This document shows positions 16,108 to 24,618 of a DNA stretch of 64,000 nucleotides, piece by piece. A program made the position numbers and the translations under genes. The stretch covers positions 31,753 to 95,752 of the forward strand of contig NZ_JACYVI010000017.1 of the NCBI RefSeq assembly GCF_014842265.1, given 5' to 3'. The notes under the pieces were generated by a model. That model worked only from the letters and a program-made list of their open reading frames with translations, did no database searches and was not told the origin of the DNA. This DNA is from Pseudomonas sp. CFBP 13711. Its GTDB lineage: Bacteria > Pseudomonadota > Gammaproteobacteria > Pseudomonadales > Pseudomonadaceae. How positions within the stretch are numbered: position 1 is the first letter of the stretch; the number at the start of each line of letters is the position of its first letter.

Positions 16108-16974
16108 TCAGAGAATGGCCCGGCGTTGAACAAGACCGCGCCGACTGATCCACACCGAAGAAACAATCACCAGCCCGCCTAAAAACAGCTTGCCGAGGTC
16201 CTCGTTCTGTCCCCAGATCAACAGATTGATCAGCAGCCCCACCGGCACGTGCAGGTTATTCATCACCGCGAGTGTGGCGCCATTGACCAGGCACGCGCCC
16301 TTGTTCCACCAATACATGCCGAGGGCGGTGGAACACAGGCCGAGGAACAGCAGCACAACCCACTGTTGAGGCGCGTCCGGCAGATGCTGCGGATTCCCGA
16401 ACAGCAGAAATGCTGGCAACGCCACGGCCAGGGCGCCGAGGTAGAAATAGCCGAAGCGACGGTAATGCGGGAGATCGCTGGGGTAACGGGCCACCAGGTG
16501 TTTGTAGAGCACCTGCCCTGCGGCGTAGGTGAAATTCGCCACCTGCAGCAGCAGGAAGCCGCCGAGGAAATTCGGATCAACCCGGTCGTAACGAATGATC
16601 ACGGCGCCGAGCACCGCGACCATGGCCGCCAATAGGCCCCACGGATTGAAGCGCCGGTTAAGAGCGTCTTCGATCAGCGTGACGTGGAGCGGCGTGAGGA
16701 TGGTAAACAGCAGCACTTCGGGGACCGTCAGCACGCGAAAGCTCAGGTACAGGCAGACGTAGGTGACGCCGAACTGAAGCGCGCCAATCAACAGCATGCC
16801 GCGCATGAATTGAGGCTCGACGCGACGCCAGCGCGTCAGCGGGATGAACACCAACCCAGCCAGCACGACGCGAAGCAGCACGGCAAAGTAGCTGTCGACG
16901 TGCCCGGCCAGATAGACGCCGATCAGGCTGAAGGAGAACGCCTGAATCAGCGTCACAAAAAGTAGATAGCCCAT
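16108..16974 (-). CDS. EamA/DMT family transporter
   Basis: A 288-residue inner-membrane protein with ten predicted helices in two EamA halves (residues 5-135 and 150-280), the drug/metabolite transporter pattern. The start MGYLLFVTLIQAFSFSLIGV forms helix 1 and resembles carboxylate/amino-acid/amine transporters. The substrate is not predictable. The ATG at 16974 has GGGGC upstream, a modest ribosome site. It ends before a region without other genes. Alternatives such as a biotin or amino-acid exporter cannot be separated by sequence alone. Confidence 0.85.
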   Translation of the reverse strand: MGYLLFVTLIQAFSFSLIGVYLAGHVDSYFAVLLRVVLAGLVFIPLTRWRRVEPQFMRGMLLIGALQFGVTYVCLYLSFRVLTVPEVLLFTILTPLHVTLIEDALNRRFNPWGLLAAMVAVLGAVIIRYDRVDPNFLGGFLLLQVANFTYAAGQVLYKHLVARYPSDLPHYRRFGYFYLGALAVALPAFLLFGNPQHLPDAPQQWVVLLFLGLCSTALGMYWWNKGACLVNGATLAVMNNLHVPVGLLINLLIWGQNEDLGKLFLGGLVIVSSVWISRRGLVQRRAIL

Positions 16975-17361
16975 GGTTGCCCCTTTTTTGAAGGCGGCGA
17001 CCTTAGCCGGTTGGCCATGCCCTGTCTATTAAGCAGTCGGCTCGCCACCGTTGGCGGCGACTCGGGACCCGGAAAGAAAAAACCCGATAGACCCGGCGCA
17101 ATCCTGCGGGTCGATCGGGCAATGCACTCAGGAGCGAACGAGTGCCAATGGAGTGTCGATGAACGCGAGCATCTTCAAGGGGCGGGATTAACGGGCGATT
17201 AAGGCGTCCAGGCGGATGCCGCGCCAGCGTTCGGAGGGCAATCCCCTCGCCTACCGACGGCAGGCATATCGATCAAAGAAGCCAGCTTTCGACTCGAACC
17301 CATCCAAGAATTTGTTTTATCGACGAAGCCGACGTACGCTCCGTCGACGCTGATGCGTGGG
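16975..17361 (-). ncRNA. Region with orphan intrinsic terminator; candidate small RNA
   Basis: No protein gene is seen in these 387 bases; the longest sensible minus-strand frame is about 22 codons. A strong minus-strand terminator at 17083-17119 lies more than 240 bases past the nearest upstream stop codon on that strand (17362). This fits either a long 3' UTR of that gene or an independent sRNA ending near 17075. The stretch just before the terminator includes a C-rich run (17176-17187, CCCGCCCC on the minus strand) of the kind found in sRNA seed regions. No promoter was identified with confidence and no family is assigned. Confidence 0.35.
17083..17119 (-). terminator. Strong intrinsic terminator, minus strand
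   Basis: A 13-bp stem with one mismatch (CCCGATAGACCCG / CGGGTCGATCGGG) and an 11-base loop, followed on the minus strand by TTTTTTCTTT. There is no gene stop nearby on that strand. Confidence 0.85.
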
Positions 17362-17676
17362 TTACAGAGGCTCGCAGCTCAGGGAGACGCGCAGTTTGAC
17401 GATGTCGCGGGTGAACTTCGCGGTGACTTCGGTGCTGCTTTTCGGCGCGACCTGAACCCGGCGCGTGCGCGGGGCTTCCGGCCCGTTGCGAAAGACCACG
17501 CTGCACTTGGCAGGAACATCGCCAAAGTTATTCAGGGTGATGTTGCCGATGTCGTAGGCAACGTCATGACTGTTGTAGTCCACCTGCACGCCCTTGATGT
17601 CTTTCTCGACGTCAATCGGGTAGGCAAACGCGCTCAGCGGCAGCATCGCCAGCAGCACACAACAGATTCTTTTCAT
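17362..17676 (-). CDS. Small periplasmic hypothetical protein
   Basis: A 104-residue protein with signal peptide MKRICCVLLAMLPLSAFA (cleavage after about residue 18). The mature part looks like one immunoglobulin-like beta sandwich: DVAYDIGNITLNNFGDVPAKC, VVFRNGPEA, RRVQVAPKSSTEV. Two cysteines (about 58 and 101) could form a disulfide. Close relatives are often mislabelled 3-phosphoglycerate kinase in databases, which this plainly is not. The function is unknown. It is divergent from the LysR gene with about 50 bases between starts, so the regulator may control it. Confidence 0.72.
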   Translation of the reverse strand: MKRICCVLLAMLPLSAFAYPIDVEKDIKGVQVDYNSHDVAYDIGNITLNNFGDVPAKCSVVFRNGPEAPRTRRVQVAPKSSTEVTAKFTRDIVKLRVSLSCEPL

Positions 17677-17726
17677 GGGGCAGTCTCCATTCAGGGACCG
17701 CCAGCTTAGGACAACAGGAGCGAGAG

Positions 17727-18653
17727 ATGAAAGCGCCCCGCGTGACCCTTGATCAATGGCGCACGCTGCAAGCCGTTGTCGACCATGGCGGCTTTGCTCA
17801 GGCCGCCGAAGCGCTGCACCGTTCGCAGTCCTCGGTCAGCTACACCGTCGCCAGGATGCAGGACCAGCTCGGCGTTCCGCTGTTGCGCATCGACGGCCGT
17901 AAAGCCGTGCTCACCGAGGCCGGTGAAGTCTTGTTGAGACGCTCGCGGCAACTGGTGAAGAACGCCAGTCAGTTGGAAGACCTTGCCCATCATATGGAAC
18001 AGGGTTGGGAGGCCGAGGTGCGTCTGGTGGTCGATGCCGCTTACCCGAACGCCCGGCTGGTGCGAGCGCTGACAGCTTTTATGCCGCAAAGCCGCGGATG
18101 TCGGGTGCGACTGCGTGAGGAAGTGCTGTCGGGGGTGGAGGAAGTGTTGCTGGAAGGTGTTGCCGACCTCGCCATTAGCGGCTTCAGCATTCCCGGTTAT
18201 CTGGGTAATGAGATGAGCAAGGTGGAGTTCGTCGCCGTGGCCCATCCCGGCCATGCCTTGCATCAACTGCAACGTGAGTTGAATTTCCAGGATCTGGAAA
18301 GCCAGTTGCAGGTGGTGATTCGTGACTCCGGGCGCAATCAGCCGCGCGACGTCGGCTGGCTCGGCGCCGAACAGCGCTGGACGGTGGGCAGCCTTGCGAC
18401 GGCCGCTGCGTTTGTCAGCAGCGGGTTGGGCTTTGCCTGGTTGCCGCGCCACGTCATCGAGCGGGAGATCCAGGAGGGCGTGCTGAAAATTCTGCCTCTT
18501 GATAAAGGCGGCAGTCGGCATCCCACGTTCTATCTGTATTCCAGCAAGGACAAACCGCTCGGGCCAGCGACGCAGATCCTGATTGAGCTGATCCAGAGCT
18601 TCGACACCGCGCCGCTGGACGCGCCCTTCCCGGCGCCGCAGCAGATGCTGTAA
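17727..18653 (+). CDS. LysR family transcriptional regulator
   Basis: A 308-residue LTTR. The winged helix-turn-helix occupies residues 8-66 (LQAVVDHGGFAQAAEALHRS, then SSVSYTVARMQDQLGVPLL), followed by a linker helix and a periplasmic-binding-like effector domain from about 95 to 300. The inducer is unknown. The ATG at 17727 has GGAG-like AGGAGCGAG upstream. It is divergent from the small periplasmic protein at 17362-17676, the usual arrangement for an LTTR and a target. Confidence 0.92.
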   Translation: MKAPRVTLDQWRTLQAVVDHGGFAQAAEALHRSQSSVSYTVARMQDQLGVPLLRIDGRKAVLTEAGEVLLRRSRQLVKNASQLEDLAHHMEQGWEAEVRLVVDAAYPNARLVRALTAFMPQSRGCRVRLREEVLSGVEEVLLEGVADLAISGFSIPGYLGNEMSKVEFVAVAHPGHALHQLQRELNFQDLESQLQVVIRDSGRNQPRDVGWLGAEQRWTVGSLATAAAFVSSGLGFAWLPRHVIEREIQEGVLKILPLDKGGSRHPTFYLYSSKDKPLGPATQILIELIQSFDTAPLDAPFPAPQQML

Positions 18654-18668
18654 ACAACGCGTGCAGTC

Positions 18669-18765
18669 AGTGGGACCGGCTTTAGCCCGGAATGCGTCAG
18701 GGGTCACACCGCAACACTGAGGGTGATAAAGCAGGCCTCTTCCCGGCTGAAGCCGGTCCTACGAG
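18669..18765. repeat. REP family B inverted pair
   Basis: GTGGGACCGGCTTTAGCCC at 18669-18687 and TTCCCGGCTGAAGCCGGTCC at 18740-18759 are inverted copies of the same unit found at 5406-5499 and 47475-47564. The element sits between the LysR and ppiA genes. Confidence 0.8.
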
Positions 18766-18887
18766 AACGATGGGTGTGGTCCCACTGAAATCAGCGCGCG
18801 CCACACCCCCCACTGTCCAAATCCGCGCAAACGTGCTTCCCTTACGCCTGTTTTTTCGCAGTCGACATCAATTTCAGGACTCTGCCC

Positions 18888-19445
18888 ATGCTGAAGAAAA
18901 TCGCCCTCTCCGCCGCTGCCGTGTTGTTCGCCGGCAATCTGATGGCCGCTCCGGCGCCTCACGTTGTGCTGACCACCAGCTTCGGCGATGTGGAAATTGA
19001 GCTGAACCAGGACAAGGCGCCCGTCAGCACCCAGAACTTCCTCAAGTACGTCGACAGCAACTTCTACAACAACACCATTTTCCACCGCGTCATCCCGGGC
19101 TTCATGGTCCAGGGCGGCGGCTTCACCGCGCAGATGCAACAGAAATCCACCAACGACCCAATCAAGAACGAAGCCGATAACGGCCTGCACAACGTGCGCG
19201 GCACCGTCGCCATGGCGCGGACCTCGGACGTGAACTCGGCCACCAGCCAGTTCTTCATCAACGTCGTTGACAATGCCATGCTCGACCACGGCGCCCGTGA
19301 CTACGGTTACGCCGTGTTCGGCAAGGTCGTGAAAGGCATGGACGTCGTTGACCAGATCGTCAACGTGCAGACCGGCAACAAAGGCGGGATGCAGAACGTG
19401 CCGGTTGACCCGATCCTGATCAAGACGGCCAAGCGCGTGAACTAA
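18888..19445 (+). CDS. ppiA: Periplasmic peptidyl-prolyl cis-trans isomerase A (cyclophilin)
   Basis: A 185-residue cyclophilin with a Sec signal peptide (cleavage near LMAAPAP, residue 20-21). Catalytic features are visible: FHRVIPGFMVQGGG with the active-site Arg (about residues 65-78), then VAMARTSDVNSATSQFFIN (105-124). The enzyme speeds proline isomerisation in periplasmic protein folding. The length matches PpiA (about 185-190). A strong terminator follows 15 bases after the stop, so the gene is monocistronic. Confidence 0.95.
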   Translation: MLKKIALSAAAVLFAGNLMAAPAPHVVLTTSFGDVEIELNQDKAPVSTQNFLKYVDSNFYNNTIFHRVIPGFMVQGGGFTAQMQQKSTNDPIKNEADNGLHNVRGTVAMARTSDVNSATSQFFINVVDNAMLDHGARDYGYAVFGKVVKGMDVVDQIVNVQTGNKGGMQNVPVDPILIKTAKRVN

Positions 19446-19460
19446 GCCTGCCGCAAGCGC

Positions 19461-19486
19461 AAAAGCCGGGCGTCTGCCCGGCTTTT
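19461..19486 (+). terminator. Intrinsic terminator of ppiA
   Basis: AAAAGCCGGGC / GCCCGGCTTTT with a four-base GTCT loop directly after ppiA. Confidence 0.88.
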
Positions 19487-19633
19487 GCATTTTCAGGCCC
19501 CGGCCCTTGAATCAGCGTGAGCAATCGCGTTTTCATGCGGTCTGAACCGAAGACTGTCATTGAGCTGCTCTCAAGCCGCTGTGTTCAATCCCCACCAAAA
19601 GGAGAGCCCGCTCAAGCGTGGGCGTCATTGCCA

Positions 19634-21466
19634 ATGCTCTATCGCCGTTTTGAACAGCTGATCGATATCTTCCGCGACGCCCCCACCGCCGCCCCGCCCA
19701 ACACTGTCACGTCGTTCTACGCGTATTACCTGCGTCAGGTCTGGCCCAGCTTTGCCGCATTGCTGGTAGTGGGACTGATCGGCGCGCTGATCGAGGTGTC
19801 GCTGTTCAGCTACCTGAGCCGCATCATCGATCTGGCCCAGGGCACGCCCAACCCGAATTTCTTCAGCGAACATGCGTTCGAGCTGACGTGGATGGTCGTC
19901 GTCGCGCTGGTGCTGCGGCCGATCTTCGTTGCGCTGCACGACCTGCTGGTGCATCAGACCATCAGCCCCGGCATGACCAGCATGATCAACTGGCAGAACC
20001 ACAGTTACGTGCTCAAGCAGAGCCTGAATTTCTTCCAGAACGACTTCGCCGGGCGCATCGCCCAACGTATCGTCCAGACCGGTAATGCGCTGCGTGATTC
20101 CGCGGTGCAGTCGGTGGACGCGTTGTGGCACGTGCTGATCTATTCGATCAGCGCGCTGGTGCTGTTCGCCGAAGCCGACTGGCGCCTGATGATCCCACTG
20201 CTGAGCTGGATCATCGCGTTCGTCCTCGCCCTCCGGTACTTCGTGCCGCGGGTGAAAGCGCGCTCCGTTATCTCTTCCGATGCGCGCTCCAAACTGATGG
20301 GCCGCATCGTCGATGGCTACACCAACATCGCTACGCTCAAGCTGTTTGCCCACACCAATTCCGAGCAGCAGTACGCCCGCGAGGCCATCAGCGAACAGAC
20401 CGAGAAGACTCAACTGGCCGGCCGCGTGATCACCGAAATGGACTCCGTGATCACCACCCTCAACGGCATCTTGATTGTCACCACCACGGGCCTGGCGTTG
20501 TGGCTGTGGACCCAGTCGCTGATCTCAGTGGGCGCGATTGCGCTGGCGACCGGTCTGGCGATCCGGATCGTCAACATGTCCGGCTGGATCATGTGGGTGG
20601 TCAACGGCATTTTCGAAAACATCGGCATGGTCCAGGACGGTCTGCAGAGCATCGCGCAGCCGGTGGGCATTACCGATCGCGACGCTGCGCCGAAGCTGAC
20701 CGTCAGCCGTGGCGAAGTGAAATTCGAAGACCTCAACTTCCAGTACGGCAAGGGCAAGGGCGTGATTCACGGCCTGAACCTGGACATCAAGCCGGGCGAG
20801 AAAATTGGTTTGATCGGGCCGTCGGGCGCCGGTAAATCAACCCTGGTGAATCTGCTGCTGCGTTTGTATGACGTCCAGGGCGGGCGGATCCTGATCGACG
20901 ATCAGGACATCTCCCACGTCGCTCAGGAAAGCCTGCGTTCGCACATCGGCATGATCACCCAGGACACGTCGCTGTTGCACCGCTCGATCCGCGACAACCT
21001 GCTTTACGGCAAACCGGACGCGACCGACGCTGAATTGTGGGAAGCCATGCGCAAGGCCCGCGCCGACGAGTTCATTCCGCTGCTGACCGATTCCGAAGGT
21101 CGTACCGGGCTGGACGCCCATGTGGGCGAGCGCGGCGTGAAGCTGTCCGGTGGCCAGCGTCAGCGCATCGCCATCACCCGCGTGCTGCTCAAGGACGCGC
21201 CGATCCTGATCATGGACGAAGCGACGTCAGCGCTGGATTCGGAGGTGGAAGCGGCGATTCAGGAGAGTCTGGAAACGCTGATGCAGGGCAAGACGGTGAT
21301 TGCGATTGCTCACCGGCTGTCGACCATCGCACGCATGGACCGCCTGATCGTGCTGGAAAACGGCGTGATCGCTGAGAGCGGGACCCATGGCGAGCTGCTG
21401 GCGCACAAAGGGTTGTATGCCCGGCTGTGGGCGCATCAGACCGGTGGGTTTGTCGGGGTGGATTGA
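19634..21466 (+). CDS. ABC transporter, fused permease-ATPase (exporter type)
   Basis: A 610-residue half-transporter. The membrane domain (about residues 30-330, six helices) is followed by the nucleotide-binding domain: Walker A GPSGAGKST, Q loop ITQDTSLL, signature LSGGQRQRIA, Walker B ILIMDEATSALDS and H loop AIAHRLS. Members of this subgroup are multidrug/lipid exporters; the cargo is unknown. The ATG at 19634 (MLYRRFEQLIDIFRDA) fits the family; the frame is open from a GTG at 19517, but those 39 extra residues do not look conserved. No clear ribosome site precedes either start, so the start is uncertain by up to 39 codons. Confidence 0.9.
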   Translation: MLYRRFEQLIDIFRDAPTAAPPNTVTSFYAYYLRQVWPSFAALLVVGLIGALIEVSLFSYLSRIIDLAQGTPNPNFFSEHAFELTWMVVVALVLRPIFVALHDLLVHQTISPGMTSMINWQNHSYVLKQSLNFFQNDFAGRIAQRIVQTGNALRDSAVQSVDALWHVLIYSISALVLFAEADWRLMIPLLSWIIAFVLALRYFVPRVKARSVISSDARSKLMGRIVDGYTNIATLKLFAHTNSEQQYAREAISEQTEKTQLAGRVITEMDSVITTLNGILIVTTTGLALWLWTQSLISVGAIALATGLAIRIVNMSGWIMWVVNGIFENIGMVQDGLQSIAQPVGITDRDAAPKLTVSRGEVKFEDLNFQYGKGKGVIHGLNLDIKPGEKIGLIGPSGAGKSTLVNLLLRLYDVQGGRILIDDQDISHVAQESLRSHIGMITQDTSLLHRSIRDNLLYGKPDATDAELWEAMRKARADEFIPLLTDSEGRTGLDAHVGERGVKLSGGQRQRIAITRVLLKDAPILIMDEATSALDSEVEAAIQESLETLMQGKTVIAIAHRLSTIARMDRLIVLENGVIAESGTHGELLAHKGLYARLWAHQTGGFVGVD

Positions 21467-21516
21467 CCCTTGAAGAAATAGGCGCGCGGCGGATGTCCTG
21501 GGAGGTTCCGATGCCG

Positions 21517-21544
21517 CCTTCGTGAGCACGCTCACTCCCACAAG
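21517..21544. repeat. Single REP family A unit
   Basis: CTTCGTGAGCACGCTCACTCCCACA is one unpaired copy of the family A repeat between the convergent ABC transporter and FemAB-like genes. Confidence 0.7.
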
Positions 21545-21625
21545 GATTGAGCTTGCCACGAGACAGCGGTGTCAGGGCGAAGCCAACAAAGCTGTTCACG
21601 CTTGATCGGACCCAGACAGATCGAG

Positions 21626-22750
21626 CTACACCTGCCGATACGGCAAGGCCCCGCGCGCTTCTTCGGCGTACGCCAGAATCCCCGCCCGTTCCTGGGTCAG
21701 AAAATCCGCCACCGCTTCTCGCAGTCCCGGGTGCGCCAAGTAGTGCCATGAGTGGGTGATGACCGGCTCGAAACCGCGAATCAACTTGTGCTCCCCTTGG
21801 GCGCCAGCGTCGAAGCGCTTGAAGCCATTAGCGATCGCGTAATCCATGCCCTGATAGAAACACGTCTCGAAGTGCAGCCGGTCGAACTCGGCCAGGCAGC
21901 CCCAGTAGCGGCCGTAAAAGCTGTCGCCGCCGATCAGGCTGAACGCCATCGCCACCGGCCGCGAACCCTGTCGCGCCAGCACCACACGAATCGCGTCGGG
22001 CATGCGCTCGGCCACAAGGCTGAAGAATTCCCGCGTGAGGTACGGCGTTTGCCCACGCACTTCGTAGGTATTGGAATAGCAGGCGTAGACGAAATCCCAG
22101 TGCGCCTCGCTCAGCTCGTGCCCTTCCAGCCAGTCGAAATCAAAGCCCTGCCCCGCCACTTGCTCGCGCTCTTTGCGCATCTGCTTGCGCTTGCGTGAGC
22201 TCAAGGCATCGAGGAAATCCTGAAAATCCCGATAGCCGCGGTTCTGCCAGTGGTACTGGCAGCCGATGCGTTGCAGCCAGCCGGGCTGTTCGGCAAGCAA
22301 TGCGTCGGCGACCGGGTCGGTGAAGTTGACGTGAACGCTGGACAGCTCCTCGCCCTGGGCATAGCCCGGCAGGCAGGCGAGCAGTTCGCGGCCATCTTCG
22401 GGGGTCTTTGCCAATAGGCGCGGCCCGCTGACCGGACTGAACGGCACCGCCACCAGCAGCTTGGGGTAATAGGCCAGACCGGCGCGCCGGCAGGCGTCCG
22501 CCCAGGCGTGATCGAAGACGTACTCGCCGTAAGAGTGCCACTTGCGGTACGCCGGCAGCGCAGCGATGAGTTGCTCGCCCTCGTAATGCAGCAAGTGCTC
22601 GGCGCGCCAGCCGGAACGGGGCCCGAGGCTGCCGCTGTCTTCCAGCGAACTGAGAAAGGCATGGCGCAGAAAGGGTGAGTCGCCAGGTATCAGGGCGTCC
22701 CACTGTTCAGGGGCAAGGTCCGACAATTTATCCAAACGGTGTAACGACAT
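21626..22750 (-). CDS. FemAB-like/GNAT peptidoglycan-biosynthesis-type protein (DUF482)
   Basis: A 374-residue protein of the COG3146/DUF482 type: tandem acetyltransferase-like folds. Diagnostic stretches are FLSSLEDSGSLGPRSGW near residues 32-48, FDHAWADACRRAGLAYYPKL near 78-98, and SFYGRYWGCLAEFDRLHFE followed by CFYQGMDYAI near 275-305. The end (FEPVITHSWHYLAHPGLR) is also family-typical. The reaction is unproven; relatives are annotated as GNAT or peptidoglycan-biosynthesis proteins. It is divergent from the Pho-boxed porin gene, with 292 bases between them. Confidence 0.85.
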   Translation of the reverse strand: MSLHRLDKLSDLAPEQWDALIPGDSPFLRHAFLSSLEDSGSLGPRSGWRAEHLLHYEGEQLIAALPAYRKWHSYGEYVFDHAWADACRRAGLAYYPKLLVAVPFSPVSGPRLLAKTPEDGRELLACLPGYAQGEELSSVHVNFTDPVADALLAEQPGWLQRIGCQYHWQNRGYRDFQDFLDALSSRKRKQMRKEREQVAGQGFDFDWLEGHELSEAHWDFVYACYSNTYEVRGQTPYLTREFFSLVAERMPDAIRVVLARQGSRPVAMAFSLIGGDSFYGRYWGCLAEFDRLHFETCFYQGMDYAIANGFKRFDAGAQGEHKLIRGFEPVITHSWHYLAHPGLREAVADFLTQERAGILAYAEEARGALPYRQV

Positions 22751-22874
22751 TTCGCCACTCCTGGTGCAGTCGTGTGGTCGCGCTAACGTCTGCGCAGTAT
22801 CACTTATTCACAGGGTCTGCACGTGAATTTACTCGACAGAACGCTCTAGCCCGCAGGTCCAACGAAATTTTCAC

Positions 22875-22930
22875 ATGTCATCCACATGCCATCACCTTGC
22901 CACTCTTTCGTCATAAACGGCCGCAATACT
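22875..22930 (+). promoter_or_regulatory. Double Pho box and -10 element upstream of the porin gene
   Basis: Four 7-base half-sites repeat every 11 bases: ATGTCAT (22875), ATGCCAT (22886), TTGCCAC (22897) and TCGTCAT (22908), each followed by a 4-base spacer. This is the PhoB binding pattern (consensus CTGTCAT n4 CTGTCAT). A -10-like AATACT starts at 22925, ten bases after the last half-site, the usual PhoB-promoter geometry. PhoB activation under phosphate limitation is inferred. Confidence 0.75.
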
Positions 22931-23042
22931 GGCGCCTGTTTTTAGAGCATCAGGTTCTAAGCGCTCTGACCTTTCCCCGCCCGCCAATGGTCGGTTGATC
23001 CCTGGATGATTCGGTCATCCCTTCTCAGTTACGGAGATTGAT

Positions 23043-24362
23043 ATGCGTCTTGCTTCCACGAAAACTGCGGCAGCCCTGTGTGGTGGTGTGCTGCTGGCCA
23101 TGAGCGTTCCGGCCAGCGCCGCAGTCGACGCGAAACTGCTCGACATGCTGAAGGCCAACGGCTCGATTTCACCTGCCCAATACGCCGAACTGCAAACCGA
23201 GCTGACCAAAGACCAGCTGGCTCAGCAACAGGCCCAGAAAGCGACCTCCGACCAGATCGCCGCTGCCACCGCTGCCAAGTCCTCCGAACTGTCTGCCTTC
23301 GAGCAGAAAGTGGCATGGGCAGCGAAGACTCAATTCAAGGGCGACGTTCGCGTTCGGCAAGAGACGGTCAAGATCGACGACCAGAACAACAGCCAGGACA
23401 AAAACCGTCAGCGCATCCGTGTGCGTCTCGGCGCCTACAGCGAGATCAACCCGCAAGTCAGCACCGGTATCCGTATCGCCACCGGCGGCGACAACAAGGC
23501 CAACTCCACCAACGTTGACCAGAACGACTACTTCACCAAGAAAGACCTGTGGCTGGATCAAGGCTTCATCGACTACCACCCGACCGCAATCCAGAACCTG
23601 CACGTCATCGGCGGCAAGATGGCTCAGCCATGGGTCAGCGAAGGCGACGTGATCTGGGACAACGACATCAACCCTGAAGGGCTGGCCGCGACTTACAGCC
23701 TGCCGATCAACAAGGGCTTCGAGCTGTTCGGCAGCGCCGGTACCTACACCCTCAAGGACAACATCAGCGGCGAAGGGACGCAGTTCAAGAACGACCTGCG
23801 CCTGAACGCCGCTCAGTTGGGTACGCGGATCGCCATCACCGACAACGTGAAGATGACGGTCGGTGGTTCGGTCTACAACTACGAGAACTCCAACGACTGT
23901 AATCCGGCCGCTGCCAGCACCAGCACGACGTTCTGTGGCTTGAGCATCAATGGCAACAACACCACTGACTTCCGTCTGTATGAAGGCTTCGGTCAACTGG
24001 ACCTGACCGGCTTTGTCGTGCCGGTCGGCCTTTACGGTCAGTACGTGGTCAACAGCGCCACCAACAGCGACGAAGACACGGCCTGGCTGGCCGGTGTGAA
24101 AACCAAGGTGTTCGGTTTCGGTCTGGACTACAACTACCGCGATACCCAACGTAACGCTGTGGTGGGTGCTTTCACCGACTCCGACTTTGCCAACGGCACT
24201 ACCGGTTCGCGCGGTCACAAGCTGGCTATTTCCTACGACATCGACAAGAACTTCGCGGTCGGCGCGACGTACTTCCTGACCAAAGCGGACTTCGCGACTT
24301 CTGCGCTGCCGCGTGATCAGGATGCGAACACGCTGCAACTGGACGTGCTGGCGAAGTTCTAA
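23043..24362 (+). CDS. Putative outer-membrane porin, predicted phosphate-starvation induced
   Basis: A 439-residue beta-barrel protein. The signal peptide ends near VPASAA (residue 27). An N-terminal coiled-coil-like segment (residues 45-85, QLAQQQAQKATSDQIAAAT) is followed by about 16 beta strands with alternating hydrophobic residues and the C-terminal Phe (LDVLAKF) required for BAM insertion. It belongs to the pseudomonad putative porin family; it is not OprP/OprO by length and pattern. The Pho box upstream suggests it helps take up phosphate or phosphorylated compounds. Cys residues near 290 and 304 could form a loop disulfide. Confidence 0.88.
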   Translation: MRLASTKTAAALCGGVLLAMSVPASAAVDAKLLDMLKANGSISPAQYAELQTELTKDQLAQQQAQKATSDQIAAATAAKSSELSAFEQKVAWAAKTQFKGDVRVRQETVKIDDQNNSQDKNRQRIRVRLGAYSEINPQVSTGIRIATGGDNKANSTNVDQNDYFTKKDLWLDQGFIDYHPTAIQNLHVIGGKMAQPWVSEGDVIWDNDINPEGLAATYSLPINKGFELFGSAGTYTLKDNISGEGTQFKNDLRLNAAQLGTRIAITDNVKMTVGGSVYNYENSNDCNPAAASTSTTFCGLSINGNNTTDFRLYEGFGQLDLTGFVVPVGLYGQYVVNSATNSDEDTAWLAGVKTKVFGFGLDYNYRDTQRNAVVGAFTDSDFANGTTGSRGHKLAISYDIDKNFAVGATYFLTKADFATSALPRDQDANTLQLDVLAKF

Positions 24363-24450
24363 GAAAGGCAGCTACGAGCTATAAGCTGCAAGTGACAAGC
24401 TGAAAGCTTCAAGCGGCGTTTTCTTGCCGTTTGAAGCCGCTACAGACCTC

Positions 24451-24516
24451 AAGCCCGCCGTTGCCCTGTCGGATCCCCATCATCCGTTCCGACAGAGCAG
24501 CGCCGGGCTTTTTTTG
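24451..24516 (+). terminator. Intrinsic terminator of the porin gene
   Basis: AAGCCCG (24451-24457) pairs with CGGGCTT (24504-24510), followed by a run of seven T. An inner CTGTCGGA / TCCGACAG hairpin stacks in between. It lies about 90 bases past the porin stop. Confidence 0.78.
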
Positions 24517-24618
24517 TGGACTCTAGGATCTTCTGCGGATCCCACAACTGTACGAGAGATTCCCTCTCGCGCAGCTGGCACAGTCCCACATGTTTAGCCG
24601 GCAGTCATGCCGCACGCA

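Noticed and set aside
17273..17506. 77-residue minus-strand frame near the orphan terminator
   Set aside because: It overlaps the 17362-17676 gene in another frame and is Arg/Ala/Ser-rich without conservation pattern; not a real gene.
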